Source: Phyllostachys edulis (taxonomy: Eukaryota; Streptophyta; Magnoliopsida; Poales; Poaceae). From it: DNA of 64,000 nucleotides. The translations under genes were made by a program, and so were the position numbers. The notes below the pieces were generated by a model that saw only the letters and a list, made by a program, of their open reading frames with translations, was not told the DNA's origin and searched no databases. Position 1 is the stretch's first letter. Each line of letters begins with the position of its first letter. The stretch spans positions 35,064,820 through 35,128,819 of the forward strand of contig CM070568.1 in assembly GCA_036346405.1 (NCBI GenBank). Direction: 5' to 3'. Shown here piece after piece: positions 21,229 to 32,191 of this stretch.

Positions 21229-21312
21229 ATGGACGGTCAAGGACTGGGACTAAGGTCGGGTTTACCACCGCAGGGCACACCAACAGACCTTAGCATGACA
21301 GCATCTGGCTGA
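21229..21312 (+). pseudogene. Gag start remnant of gypsy A
   Basis: A 27-residue frame MDGQGLGLRSGLPPQGTPTD ending in a stop at 21310, located about 1.1 kb after the primer site, where gag should begin. The Gly/Pro-rich start and TPTDLSMT are in keeping with the N-terminus of long-LTR gypsy gag. Proline-rich text in another frame follows to about 21470 and then all coding similarity ends. Assigned by position and flavour only. Confidence 0.4.
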
Positions 21313-21536
21313 TCCAAAGCAACCACAATACCAGCAGCCAGCCATCTCCGTCCACCACCGACCCATGGAACCCATCCAAGCATACCACAACAACCACCAC
21401 CCCGATATGGACCACCCAGACCAAGAATTTCCAACTCATCCTTCCAGAGAACCATAACCCAGCAGTAGCATGTTGCTATAGCTCGTAGTTGAGCAAAGTA
21501 GAGAAGTCGCCACCTGACGAATGATAGCGTCATTAT

Positions 21537-22850
21537 TAAATGTCGGACTAAAGGATTACACGATTATAGATATTGGATTATTGGAAATACATTGTTGGGA
21601 GATATTAGATTATAGAAATAAATTATGATGGGATGCTGAAGTAAGGAATGGCTGGATATGGGATCGTAGAAATAGGTAATTGTTGGATATCGGATGTTGG
21701 ATTATAACCATACATTATTATTGGATTATTGGATGCTAGACTAAATGAATGTTGAATTATAGAAATAGATTGTTATGGATATTGGATCGAGGGACATTGG
21801 ATTAGTAGAAGTACATGATTACCGAGTAATTGGATTATTGTTGGATATGGAAATAAATGTTAGCTATTGGATTATAGGCATGCATCTGTGGGATTATTGG
21901 AGTTAGGGATATTAGGTTGTGGGAAAGATTGTTGTTGGAAATTGAATTGTGGGATTACATAATTGTTGGAGTTGGATTATTGGATTTCATCATTACTGGA
22001 TCATAGGATTATATCATGATCAAGATTATTAGAATTATATCATCATTGGATGATAGAAATACCCTTGTTGGATACTAGAATACGTTAATGTTGGATTATA
22101 GGAGTATATCTTTGTTGGAGTAATGAAATAAAACCTGGTTGAATTATAGAAACGCACCTTGGTAGATTTAAATGGATCTTAGTAACTATTGGAGAGTTAG
22201 TATAGGGAAATTGATTCAGTAAGGGCAGTGATTGAAATACGAAACGGTCGGATTTCCATATCAAGACCCGGTGTTAATTTTTATTGGATTAGTTGAATCA
22301 TGATATATGAGTAAAATTTGTGGCATCAATTGAATAATTTGGTTATGTTGAGTTCATTGGATAAAATTGGATAAGGGAATGAGGTTTAGATGTATTATTA
22401 GTAATCGCGGGAAATCTAGTATCGATAATCTGATCGGGTTCAGATAGTGAATAAAGGATGAGATTGGATTAGTATAGTAAGTTATGATTGGAATTCAGAT
22501 GCATTTGTTGAACTATAAATAACTGATGAAGGTGGTGAAATTAATGGAATAATAGTGCTTGGTTGAATTATAGTTGTCGGTGGACTAATGGAAGCAATGA
22601 TGTCGTAGAGCAATTGGCAGAATAGATTGACTTGGAAAGTATGATTCTAATACGAATACTGTGATTAAATTGATCTTAGAAATGACAGCAGGATTGGAAA
22701 TTTGGAAGCTTAACCAAAGATTCAATTGTGATTTAAAATGAGGCTATGAGGCTATGATATGGATTCTACCATAGAAATTTTAGCAAATGATTTGGCTCGG
22801 AAGACAAGTAAAAGTTGAACTAGACTTGGGCTAAATGGATATGTGAATGG
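21537..22850 (+). other. C-poor, GGATTAT-rich interior of gypsy A
   Basis: No coding frame. The plus strand is built of loosely repeated GGATTATTGGA / TTGGATTATAG-like words and is strongly C-depleted: the line 21601-21660 has 17 G and 2 C, and 22321-22380 has 15 G and 3 C. The words are too irregular for a normal tandem array. Confidence 0.8.
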
Positions 22851-23335
22851 TGCAAGTTGATGCACACGATCACTTCGTTGCTACGACTGAGAACGGGTTT
22901 TATTAGAAGCAGCCCAAGTCAATTAGGAATCGAGCTTCAAGCTGTATCTTGCTTTTAGCCATCACAAACCACCCAAGGTGGCATGGGCCATGCCCTCGCC
23001 TGCCACTAAACAACACACCCAGTTTGTAGATGACCTCCTCATAAGTTAATAACTTGCCTTCAAGTCACCCTTATACCGCTACACATCAATTCAAAGCGAT
23101 ACCAGCAGCGCGCTGCATGCTGGAAAGCCCGATAGAACACAACTGCAACACCTCAGAATCAGAATCCGACAAGAAGACCGGAAGAAAAGAGGCAGGACTA
23201 CACATTCGTGCAGGGTGTAAGGAAAGAGTCACTCTATCAGTGAAGCCGCGTCGAAGAACAAAGAAGAGCTGCGCGAAGTTTGCCCCAACAACCGCCCCTT
23301 AGGAGAGATTTCAATTTCGGGGATGAAATTTTTCC

Positions 23336-23348
23336 AAGGGGGGTAGGA
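23336..23348 (+). promoter_or_regulatory. Polypurine tract of gypsy A
   Basis: AAGGGGGGTAGGA directly before the 3' LTR, preceded by a GGGGATGAAATTTTTCC stretch as in Tekay-like gypsy elements. It would prime plus-strand synthesis. Confidence 0.9.
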
Positions 23349-25368
23349 TGTGAGAACCCGCATAAATTAACTTAAACTAAACAACAGTAATATGTAATTA
23401 GCGTTAATTAAAAATCCATCAAACAGTGATCAACGCATAATTAACACGCTGGATTGTATAACTTTTGCTATCAACATTTCAAAACAACAAAGGATATACA
23501 AAAAGTTCAACCTCCAAGATTTTATAACAGTCCTTTTACAAAGCAGAATTAAACTTTTACAAACCAAATCCTTGTTACAAAATTTATTTTACAACCAATT
23601 ACAATGTTTATAACAACAATTAACTAATCTGCAATGCATTCATTTCATTCATGTAGCAGCAACCATCCTTGCCCTGTTAATGCCAGTCCGTAGAGCCATC
23701 TCGCGATCCTTTTTCCTCGCATGTTAGAAAAATTAGAAAAATAGTAAGCCAAGCAAAAAGAAGGCAGAAATAGCTAGTTAGAAGGGAGAGAGGTTGCCGT
23801 CAGAACTTTCTGAAGTACAATAGGAGCCCCATATCAACCTAGGTCAACCGGTCCCTCGATCACTAAGGTACCTTGACCAACCTGAGTTAGTCGGCTCCTT
23901 TCGTAATTAAGGTATCCAGATCAACCAGAGTCAATAAGCACCATCTACTTCCATGGGTCTCATCATCCGACAGCTTTAGAATCCAACACCCACCTTTTGC
24001 ATTACCGCAATCGCAGCACAATCCCACAAGGCACATCCCATTAAACCCCACCCTCAGCCAAGCATCATCGGGTATACCGAAACCAGCATGCCACAAGAGA
24101 GCCAACATAAACCCACATTTAGCATTATTCTCCTTTCCTTCCCAGCCAAAGGCCAACACAAACCCATTCACAATGCATCATCATTGAGTAACAAATGGAC
24201 CAATATACAAAGCCACTGCCAGGCAAATGCCATAGCACAGCACCACAAACACAAAAGCACAAGCAGCTGCACATGAGTTTACATAGCCAAATGGCACCAC
24301 CATTCTCTCATTACCAATGCCCACCAGAAGCTCAAGACTGCATCACAAGGAAGCTCAGGAGGTCAAAAGGGGCACAGGAGGAAGAGAAGACCTAGGGGAT
24401 ACGGGCATGGTAAGAAAAAGAATAGAAGCTTGGTAAAAATAGAATCCACAGACACTAGTTAAGGCAGCCAAGCTGTTCTCTTTGCTAGCCAAAGCCACCT
24501 CCAGTGCATAAAACCACATTTTCCCCTCATCGCCTCTCACAAGCAGCATAAGTTCACCCATAGCCAAGCCAGTCATTAGTATACCATCCAACCCACAATC
24601 ACAAGATGAAGCAACATCACCACCATTCATAACCCCCAGCCAGCACCAAATTCATTCCCCCAGGCAACACCCATTCATCCCCCCTTTCTTAAGCTATCCA
24701 TTCCCCACAACCCCAACACATTCACCACTTTCACACCAAGCAAGAGAGAGGAAGAAACAAGGAGCTCCACCACACAACCCACAAGGAAGTAGTAGAAGGA
24801 GAGGAGAAGCAAGCCGCCCACCGTTGCCACAAGCTTGCAGCCAGCACCGAGGTCAGAGGGAAGGAGAAGGCATAGGGGACGAGAAGGGCCAAACCTGCGG
24901 AGCCAGGACCATCGGCATCGCCAAGCGTCAAGCCCACAAGGAGGAGAACAAGCTCAGATTCTGCATCATCACCGCTTGCAAGCCGATCGCAAAGAGGGAG
25001 AAGAGGAGAGCACCAGGGCACTACCATCCTCTTCCCCATCCTTAATCTCAACAAGAGGTAACCCACAATGGAACCCCAGTGCTCCCCATGTGCACATCTT
25101 TCACCATAGAGCATCCCACAGTAGTGTCACATTTAGCTCTCAGTTCGATTTTTTTTCATCACAGAGCAAGGGGAGGATTTGGGTTAGCGAGCTAAGGGGG
25201 AGTTTACCGTAGAGCGAGGCTTTAGCAGCACCACCATCACCACCAATAGCAAGCCACTTAGCCGCATCCATCATACCAGTCATGCATCAGCATAATGAAC
25301 TCACATCAGTATATGAAAATCAACAAATTAATTGAATCATAGCAAAATAAGTAATTAGATGGGAGGTT

Positions 25369-25408
<40 letters not shown>

Positions 25409-28366
25409 AGGCATAGGCCCAGGGAGTAGAGCAGACGGCTAAGGTGCCGCATAGAGGGCTGGCTTGGCCGAGCCGGGTTGCACCCGGGCCGAGAGGAGCA
25501 GACCGAGTCGAGGCGGCGCTGGCCTCGGCCGCCGAGGGAGAGCAACACGAGGGAGAGAAAGAGTCGGGCCGAGTGAGGCAAGCGAGGGGTAGCCATGGCG
25601 GCGCGCCACCAAAGCGGCCGGTGGCGGGGCCTGTGGGCGGCGAGGCGCTTGGACCGAGAAGCGGCACCGGAGGGACCGAGACGCTGGGAAGCAAGCGGCC
25701 GAGGCGGGCTAAGGAGCTGCGCGAGCCGGTCTGGGACCGAGGCGACGGCGGCGTCGCGGGAGCCGAGGGCGCGAGAAGGAGGCGGGCTGTTGGAGGAGCC
25801 GACGCAGCGTCTGGACCAACAAGAAGCGGCAAGGCGTGAACTGTGCGGCGAGGCTAACCTGCTGGCCAAGCAACGGTCGAGGCGACGGTGGCAGCCAGAT
25901 CAAGGCGGCACCATGGTGGAGGGCAGGCGGTGGAGGAGAAGCGAGGCCGGTGGCGGCCGAAAGCGAGGAGAAGCGGCGAGGTTCAAGGAGCCAAAGTGGA
26001 GAGGCGGGCGCACCAAGGCGGTGGCGACACAGGCAGCAAAGCGTGGGAGCGACAGTGGCGAGGGGCGAGGCCTAGGGAACCGAGGAGCGGCCGAAGGGGG
26101 CGGCACCCCATGGGAGCCACCATGAGGGAGATCTGAGAAGGGAGCTTTGGGGAGAAGAAATGGAAGTGGAGGAGTGGATTGGGGCATGTCGGCACGAGTG
26201 GAGTGGGTGAGGAGAGAGGAAGTAAGGAAATTAGGATTAGGGGTTTAGGTGGGTTTCGGTTTAGAAAGTTTGGTGTAATTTTAAGAAGATGTTATGAATT
26301 TCAGTAAATTGTGGTAACCAATGGTTGTATCAACAGAAATTTGAATAAAATTAATAGTCGTTAGCCTTTCGTAATGATGCGATTAAATGAATCCACTTAG
26401 GTTGCATCCAGCTAACCATTCTTATAAGTCCGTCGGTTGGGTATTTGTTAAAGTAAAATAAACTACCATTAATTCTGTTATTAGAAAGTAAAAAAAAAAT
26501 CATGTGTAGCAAACTTGTTCATCTTTGGCAATTAGTCAGGAGAGGTTGAAATGTTTTAATCATGCTAAATTAATTAACATGAAGCGGTCCCGAGTATTTG
26601 TAGAAATTTAAATAATCGCATGTTGATGTAAGTAAAATATTTAATTAGAAGTTTTGCACGAATAAAATTTAATAGACTTAATAAAATATGCATGTGAGTA
26701 GTATTTCTGTTCTTGTTAGTTTAAACACGAACTTAGGCATTTTCAACCCGGGAGCGAGTAATCAGTAGAACGACCGTTTTCGGGAGTGCTAACTTAGCGG
26801 AGGACTCGAAAAGCTTTATTTAAATTAAATTGTGCTAACAAATTAGAAGCTACTAACTTATGTACGCCAGATTATAATTCAAAATCAACTATGTATTTAT
26901 TTATATTACTATTCGTGATATCGTGTTGCTCTGAGAGGACAAACCAAAGACCAACAGAGTAATCGATCCGAGATTCGCCAACATCGACTGCCCTACAACT
27001 CCAAAGGCAAGCTATCCTCTTGAACATAAATATAGTTAATTTAAATGTAAACCGATATTGCACTATTATGTTTATTGCATCAAAATTGTTTTCTCAAAAC
27101 TTACATCAATGATTGAGATGAAAATGATTAAGATGGATATGAAAGAAATGAGAATGAGAAAGAAAGGAATGAGAATTATTATGGTTGGTAAAAGGGGGCC
27201 CTGGCGAACGAACGCGATTTACATTTACGGCGATGATGATGAGGTAATAGGTGGGCCCCTTTTTACATATGGTTATAATATAAGGACAAACAAAACTCTT
27301 GCTCGATGCGAAGAATTCAAGACCAACTATTTTCCCGTTTGCTTCGGGCAAAAAATGATACCTTGTTACGGGACTATGCTCTCCACAATGGGTAAGTATT
27401 ATGTGTGAGTGTGATGGAGGAACCCAGGACCGGTAGGAGAAGTCCGGAAGTGGGAGATCCAAGGCGCTATAGAGCTAAGGTGGAGTGTTGAGTGCAGGAT
27501 AGAAGCTGCCTCAACCAACATTACTGGAACTCAGTGTATGACGAGGTCAGCAACGTGATTAAGTCAGCACCGACGGAAGGTAGTGGGTGGAGAAATTAAT
27601 TCATGTAACCTGGAAAACGTTTTGTATTCTGAACTCGAACCCGCATCAAAGAAAATATAGGGGACCCGACTCATTTAGAGCTCAGAATGACTATGGGTAA
27701 AGTGGTACAAAGCCTGCGTAGTGCTATATCAAATCATGAATTCATGCCAGTCTCCTGGATTGGAGTCTACGGGAATCGTCGGGGGTCTTTCTTCTCTCCG
27801 AGTAATAAGTAGCGTTTTCAGTATTAAAATTTGCCACATAATGCTTTAATAACTTATTTTCAGAATGAGATGACTTAGAAAATGTGATAACAACTAGAGA
27901 TAGTCATCTAATGCATTCTTTGCTATTAATGCTTGTTGAGTACACTCGTGTACTCAACCTTGTTAGTATTCTCCTTTGTAGATCCTAGTCCGGCTCGGGG
28001 ACCATCCCGAGTGGGACGAAGGACTTGCAGGTACCGATGCAACCACAGGAGGAGAAGGAGCTGACTACGAGGACCAGGGCGAGATGGGTGCCATTTTGGC
28101 GCATGGGATGATTAGGCGGCCGAGACTTTAGGGCTTACGAGAGAGGCGGAGAAGCTCCTTTGGTAGCCGTATAATGCTTGTACTAAGAACCATAGCCTTG
28201 CGTGGCTATTACTGGAATAAAAAGGTACAGTTTCTATCTTATTGTTCTGCTGCATAACACTAATAAATGCTTACTATTCGTTGGAGCAGTGTTCTACTGA
28301 GCAAATGAATAGTAATCCGTATGTCTAAGTGTGATTACCCTTGGGGTAATCACACGGGGCGTCACA
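23349..28366 (+). repeat. 3' LTR of gypsy A, uninterrupted, 5018 bp
   Basis: Full-length partner of the 5' LTR. It ends with the same CTTGGGGTAAT...GGGGCGTCACA text and is followed by TTAGC. It allows the insert in the 5' LTR to be delimited exactly. At 27200-27330 it differs much more from the 5' LTR than elsewhere. Confidence 0.93.
25372..25407. repeat. GA microsatellite in 3' LTR of gypsy A
   Basis: About 18 GA units, the partner of the tract at 7277-7316. Confidence 0.95.
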
Positions 28367-28597
28367 TTAGCTCAATGGATACACAATCCACTACCTAAGG
28401 CAACACATGCACTTAGGGTTTGCTCTCTAAACTCACTAAGTGCAACACATGTACAAAAGGGATGAGAGGGCTTGCACTAGGTCAATAGAATGTGTAACAA
28501 CACCAGTAACCTCGCCTCAACCGGCCAAGGTGGGTATATATAGCTCACACACAAAAACTAGCCGTTGGGGAGCAAAATGCTGAAAAATCAGCAGAAA

Positions 28598-29216
28598 CGG
28601 TAGCACCGCCGTTCACCGGCTGGTACTACCGCACTCGGTTCAACGGTTGGATTCAGCAGCAACACATGCTCTGAACTAGCCGTTGAAGATCGGTGCAGTA
28701 CTACCGCCAACTAATGCGTGGTAGTTCCGTTCTTCGGTAGTTCCGCTCAAAGCACTGCAGTACTACTGCTTCCGTTGAGGTCCAAAAGTGACGCTCTCTG
28801 AAAAAAATGTACCGCTCACAATTCGAAAATACTGGTGGGTGATCGTACCGCTCAAAGAACACCGGTACTACCGCAGCAAGGATTTTCAATCCAAACTTAC
28901 TAGACAGCTCAGATTAAATGGGCAGTTTGGACCGCGTGTCTCAACTGCACGATCATGTGCTGTTCGGACGGTCCGAATGGCACATGGTAGTTCCGCCAAA
29001 GAAAACGCGGTCATACCACGATGCGGTAGTTCCGCCACGAAGGCTCTGATACTACCGCACCTTAAGAGAGCAACCCATGCTCAGAAGGCATCGTTCTGTA
29101 AAAAAAACGTACCGCCAACAATTTTTCGATCCGACCGGGTTGCGGTAGTTCCGCACCAAAACCCCGGTCATACCGCTGAGCGGTAGTACCGCAGACAACA
29201 CACCGGTACTACCATT
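28598..29216. repeat. CGG-TNNNA-CCG dyad array, LTR copy 3
   Basis: The largest array: about 16 dyads in 620 bp, four of them perfect (CGGTAGCACCG, CGGTACTACCG, CGGTCATACCG, CGGTAGTACCG), the rest with one or two changes, the commonest variant being CGGTAGTTCCG. Confidence 0.8.
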
Positions 29217-30481
29217 TTTCCTGAGTGATGCAAACAAAGGTTAAAGACAAGATTCTCAACAAGTTGCAAAACACATTTGCCAACTTTTAGAATCAATACC
29301 ACCAAGGAATAAGGTACATCGACTTAAGCCATTTGCAAATTAAAGTCACATGCTACAATGATTATCCATGAACCTCAACTATTTGTAAAACACTTTTGCA
29401 AACAATAGTATCATGCTAAAGAGAGCTAGAGCAAACACAATGAGCTATCAACACATGACTAACTCAAGCTACTAGTCAAAGACCCCTCTTAATAGTACAA
29501 CAACCTATACTAGCAATCTGGTCTTCCAACTAAACACCAAGACTAGTAAAAGACTAGGAATAAATCCTTAACCCTAGCTAGTCATACCTTTGCCTTGCAC
29601 ATCCTCTTGAAGCTTGATGACACACATCTTCACTTCAAGTCCGGGTTCTTAACTTGAACATGCATCAACCCATGATGCACTCTTTTGACTTGATGATCAA
29701 CTCATGATTATTTCTTTTTAGAGATATTGATACGTATCAACACATGATGCATTCTTTACTCCAAGCTCTTGACTTCAATATCATCAACACACAATGATCT
29801 TCTCCACTTCGGGATCTTGGCTTGAACATCATCAACACATAATGATTTTCTTCATCCCGAGTCTTGACTTAATGACGATCAACTCATGATGTCATCTAAA
29901 GTATTCAACATCATGGAACATAACCTATTTCACCAGCTCATGAAAAATATTAGTTCCATAATGTGATTGTCATTAATTACCACAACATACCATTACCTCA
30001 TAATGGTGGGACAAGATACTTCAATCTTTCCTTGTTTAGTAATTGATGACAACCATCACAATTGCAAATAATTGAATGTAGAATGGTATGAGTATATATA
30101 AACTGCACAAGTTTTATATACTCAAAAGATATGTTTCGAAGTAAAGATCCTTAATATATGTGGATAAGGGAATATGGATCAATACTAATGAAACCACAAA
30201 ACATAGAGTGAACTCCCCTTAGATGTGTGCATACATGAATGTGTAATGAAAACATGTGCACATATTCAAGTTAGACTATTTGTGGAATTCAACCTATATT
30301 TTGGATTTGAGGAATGCAACAAAATATATGATGTTGAATGCATACATCTTTGATTTTCACCTTTATACCCAATTGAGACTAAACAATAGGTATAATAATA
30401 AACATGTTAGTCTCACAAATGGATTTGTTATTAATAATCAAAATACTCCATTAACTCATAATGGCGGGTCTAGATTCTTCA

Positions 30482-30957
30482 CACAGCTGCGGAACTGCAC
30501 GTTGGTTAGGGAGGGGGCCTTCTTCCGGAAGTGATGGTAAGCTAGAGTTGGGTCAGGGCCGAGGTAGTAGGGGAATTGTGAGGGTCATCTTCAAAGCGGG
30601 TAGTTAGGGAGGGAGGCCGCCTATCCAGCTTGAAGGCGACGTGGAGCCGAATTGGGATCCCCTGGCAGGACGGGCCTGGTTGGCTCCTCTACAGTTTCTT
30701 CCTAAGCGGCGAGGCGGGAGGGGCAGTGGGCCGGAAGTCAGCGAAGGGGGAGGCAGATCAGATCTGGATCTGGACCTAGGAGGGGATGGAGGGGGGACCG
30801 AAGGAGGGTGAGATCTAGGAGGGGCTTGGGTAGGAGTGGATGTGGGGGAGGCAGGAGGGTTGTGGGGTGGGTGATTGAGGGGGATCCGGGCGGCGGATGG
30901 GTGAGGCGGGGGAAGGGGAAGGGAGGTGGCGACTGGGGTGGGGGCGGGAGGCATGAC
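30482..30957. other. G-rich unassigned flank
   Basis: Right flank of the split LTR. Plus strand is rich in GGGAGG and GGAGGGG runs; the open frame on the minus strand (Pro/Ser-rich) is a composition effect. No gene recognised. Confidence 0.4.
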
Positions 30958-31793
30958 TAGGGATGGCAACAGGGTCATTCCCCAGCGGGGAGTGATGGGA
31001 CAGCCCTGCCCCTGAGAGTAGGAAAAATCTCTATTCTCCATCCCTGTCCTCATGTGCTATTCTCCCCTGTTCCCCACCCCCATCAGGTTATCGGGGTCCC
31101 ATGGGAACCCAGACCCAAAAGTTGGATCATCATCAAGCAAGCAAGCAAATAGAGACATCAAGCATTTGAGAAGAGGGTGTGAATGAGTCGTTGACTAACC
31201 GGAGGAGGAAGAGACCGTCGTTGGTTGTTGGGGAGGAGGAGGCCGGCGCCAGCTGTTGGGGAGGAGGACTGGAGGAGGTCGGTGTCGGCTCTCGGCTGTT
31301 GGGAAGGAGGCCGACGTCGGATGTTGGGAAGGACTGGAGGACCAGACGAAGCCGGCGTTGCCACGTTGACTATTGGTGGAGCAGTCAATGTTGGTTGTTG
31401 GTGGAGCAGTCGGATGTTGCGAACGAAGCAGCCGAACGGAGGGGATGTGGATGCCGAACGGACGGGGTGCGGATGCCGAACGGGAATTGCGGGCGGGGAA
31501 TTGGGAGCGGCGGCTGGGAATGGGGATGACCAAATGGGATGCTACTGCTAGCGCTTGGGTTAGAAACGGGGGTTACGGGATTGTGCGGTAGTGGCCCACA
31601 TGTCATAGGGTTATCGGGGGCCATACGGGTCGCGGGATGGGGAGTAGAGGAATGGACCCGACCCTACTTCACCCGATGGGGATTCAGATTTTCATATTAG
31701 TATCCTCATGGTGGAAGAAATAGCCATAATCCCGACCCCTAACAAGTGAATTCCCTGGTGAGGAACAGGGAATAGGAGCCATTGCCATCCCTA
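30958..31793. mobile_element. hAT-type non-autonomous element, 836 bp
   Basis: Ends TAGGGATGGCAACAGGG and its inverted partner ...GCCATTGCCATCCCTA. Eight-base flanks GGCATGAC (30950-30957) and GACATGGC (31794-31801) agree at six of eight positions, consistent with an aged hAT target duplication. The interior has GC-rich, partly repeated GGAGGAGG...TTGTTGGG blocks (about 31200-31430) and GGATGCCGAACGG direct repeats; no transposase frame. Confidence 0.8.
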
Positions 31794-32191
31794 GACATGG
31801 CTATTCGCACCGTTTGAGATTGGCTTGCAACTGGGTTGGGCTAACCAAACAGACATGATCACTTGGTTCATAGAAGAACTCCATCTATCTTGTGCGTACT
31901 TTCATCAACTCTTTCCTCTGAATGCTTGCCTGATCGGAGCGAGCCTGGAATTGGATATGGTTCGATAGAGCACATAAATCGAAAATGGCGCAGGAGTGCG
32001 ACGCTTGCATCTGCTACGCGAAGAAGTTGAAGATTACTATAGCTTTATAGGAGTTCTTTTCTAGAACACACAGGAGAGCTGTGTGTCGTTGCATTATGGT
32101 AGATAAAAAAAAAATCAGAATACAATTATGTACAAGCATATGCCATCAAAAAATGAAGTTCTGAATTGGCACGCTGCTGTCTTTCAATACC
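31794..32191. other. Unassigned DNA
   Basis: No gene recognised. The stretch around 31915-31975 resembles 2282-2335 (GAATGCTTG...TGATCGGAGCG...GGAAT), a second hint that the unassigned flanks in this window are related. Confidence 0.4.

Larger units (their letters stand above)
5259..28366 (+). mobile_element. Gypsy LTR retrotransposon A, non-autonomous, with about 5-kb LTRs
   Basis: Two LTRs begin TGTGAGAACCCGCATAAATT (5259 and 23349) and end GGGGCGTCACA (20107 and 28366). The target duplication TTAGC is perfect (5254-5258 and 28367-28371). A tRNA-iMet primer site follows the 5' LTR and a purine tract precedes the 3' LTR, fixing the plus orientation. The interior (20108-23348, 3.2 kb) has only a short gag start and no protease, integrase or reverse transcriptase, so it would need proteins from a related element; the purine tract and flanking text resemble Tekay/Del-type chromoviruses. 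In a 400-bp stretch compared by eye the LTRs differ at about six positions, so insertion is fairly recent. The 5' LTR is split by a 9.8-kb insert. Confidence 0.92.
4654..30481 (-). repeat. Copia-type LTR split by gypsy element A (parts 4654-5258 and 28372-30481)
   Basis: The left part and the right part join into one LTR that lines up with the uninterrupted copy at 60580-62351: shared blocks include TGTAAG at the left end, the TTTTGCACAAT and CACCAACAA stretches, CTTCTCACAACCTTCTTTGAG, then after the insertion ATGGATACACAATC and AGTGCAACACATGTA, the dyad array, and the TTAATTACC...CATTAAC end. On the minus strand it would start TGAAGAATC and end CTTACA. Candidate target duplication CATAG (4649-4653) and CACAG (30482-30486), one mismatch. 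Net length about 2.7 kb, longer than the relative because about 450 bp near 29980-30430 are extra and end in a second copy of the terminal motif. No internal domain is seen, so it looks like a solo LTR. Confidence 0.7.

Noticed and set aside
30604..31053. Pro/Ser-rich 149-residue minus-strand frame
   Set aside because: Follows the G-rich plus strand and crosses the boundary of the hAT element at 30958, so it cannot be one old gene.
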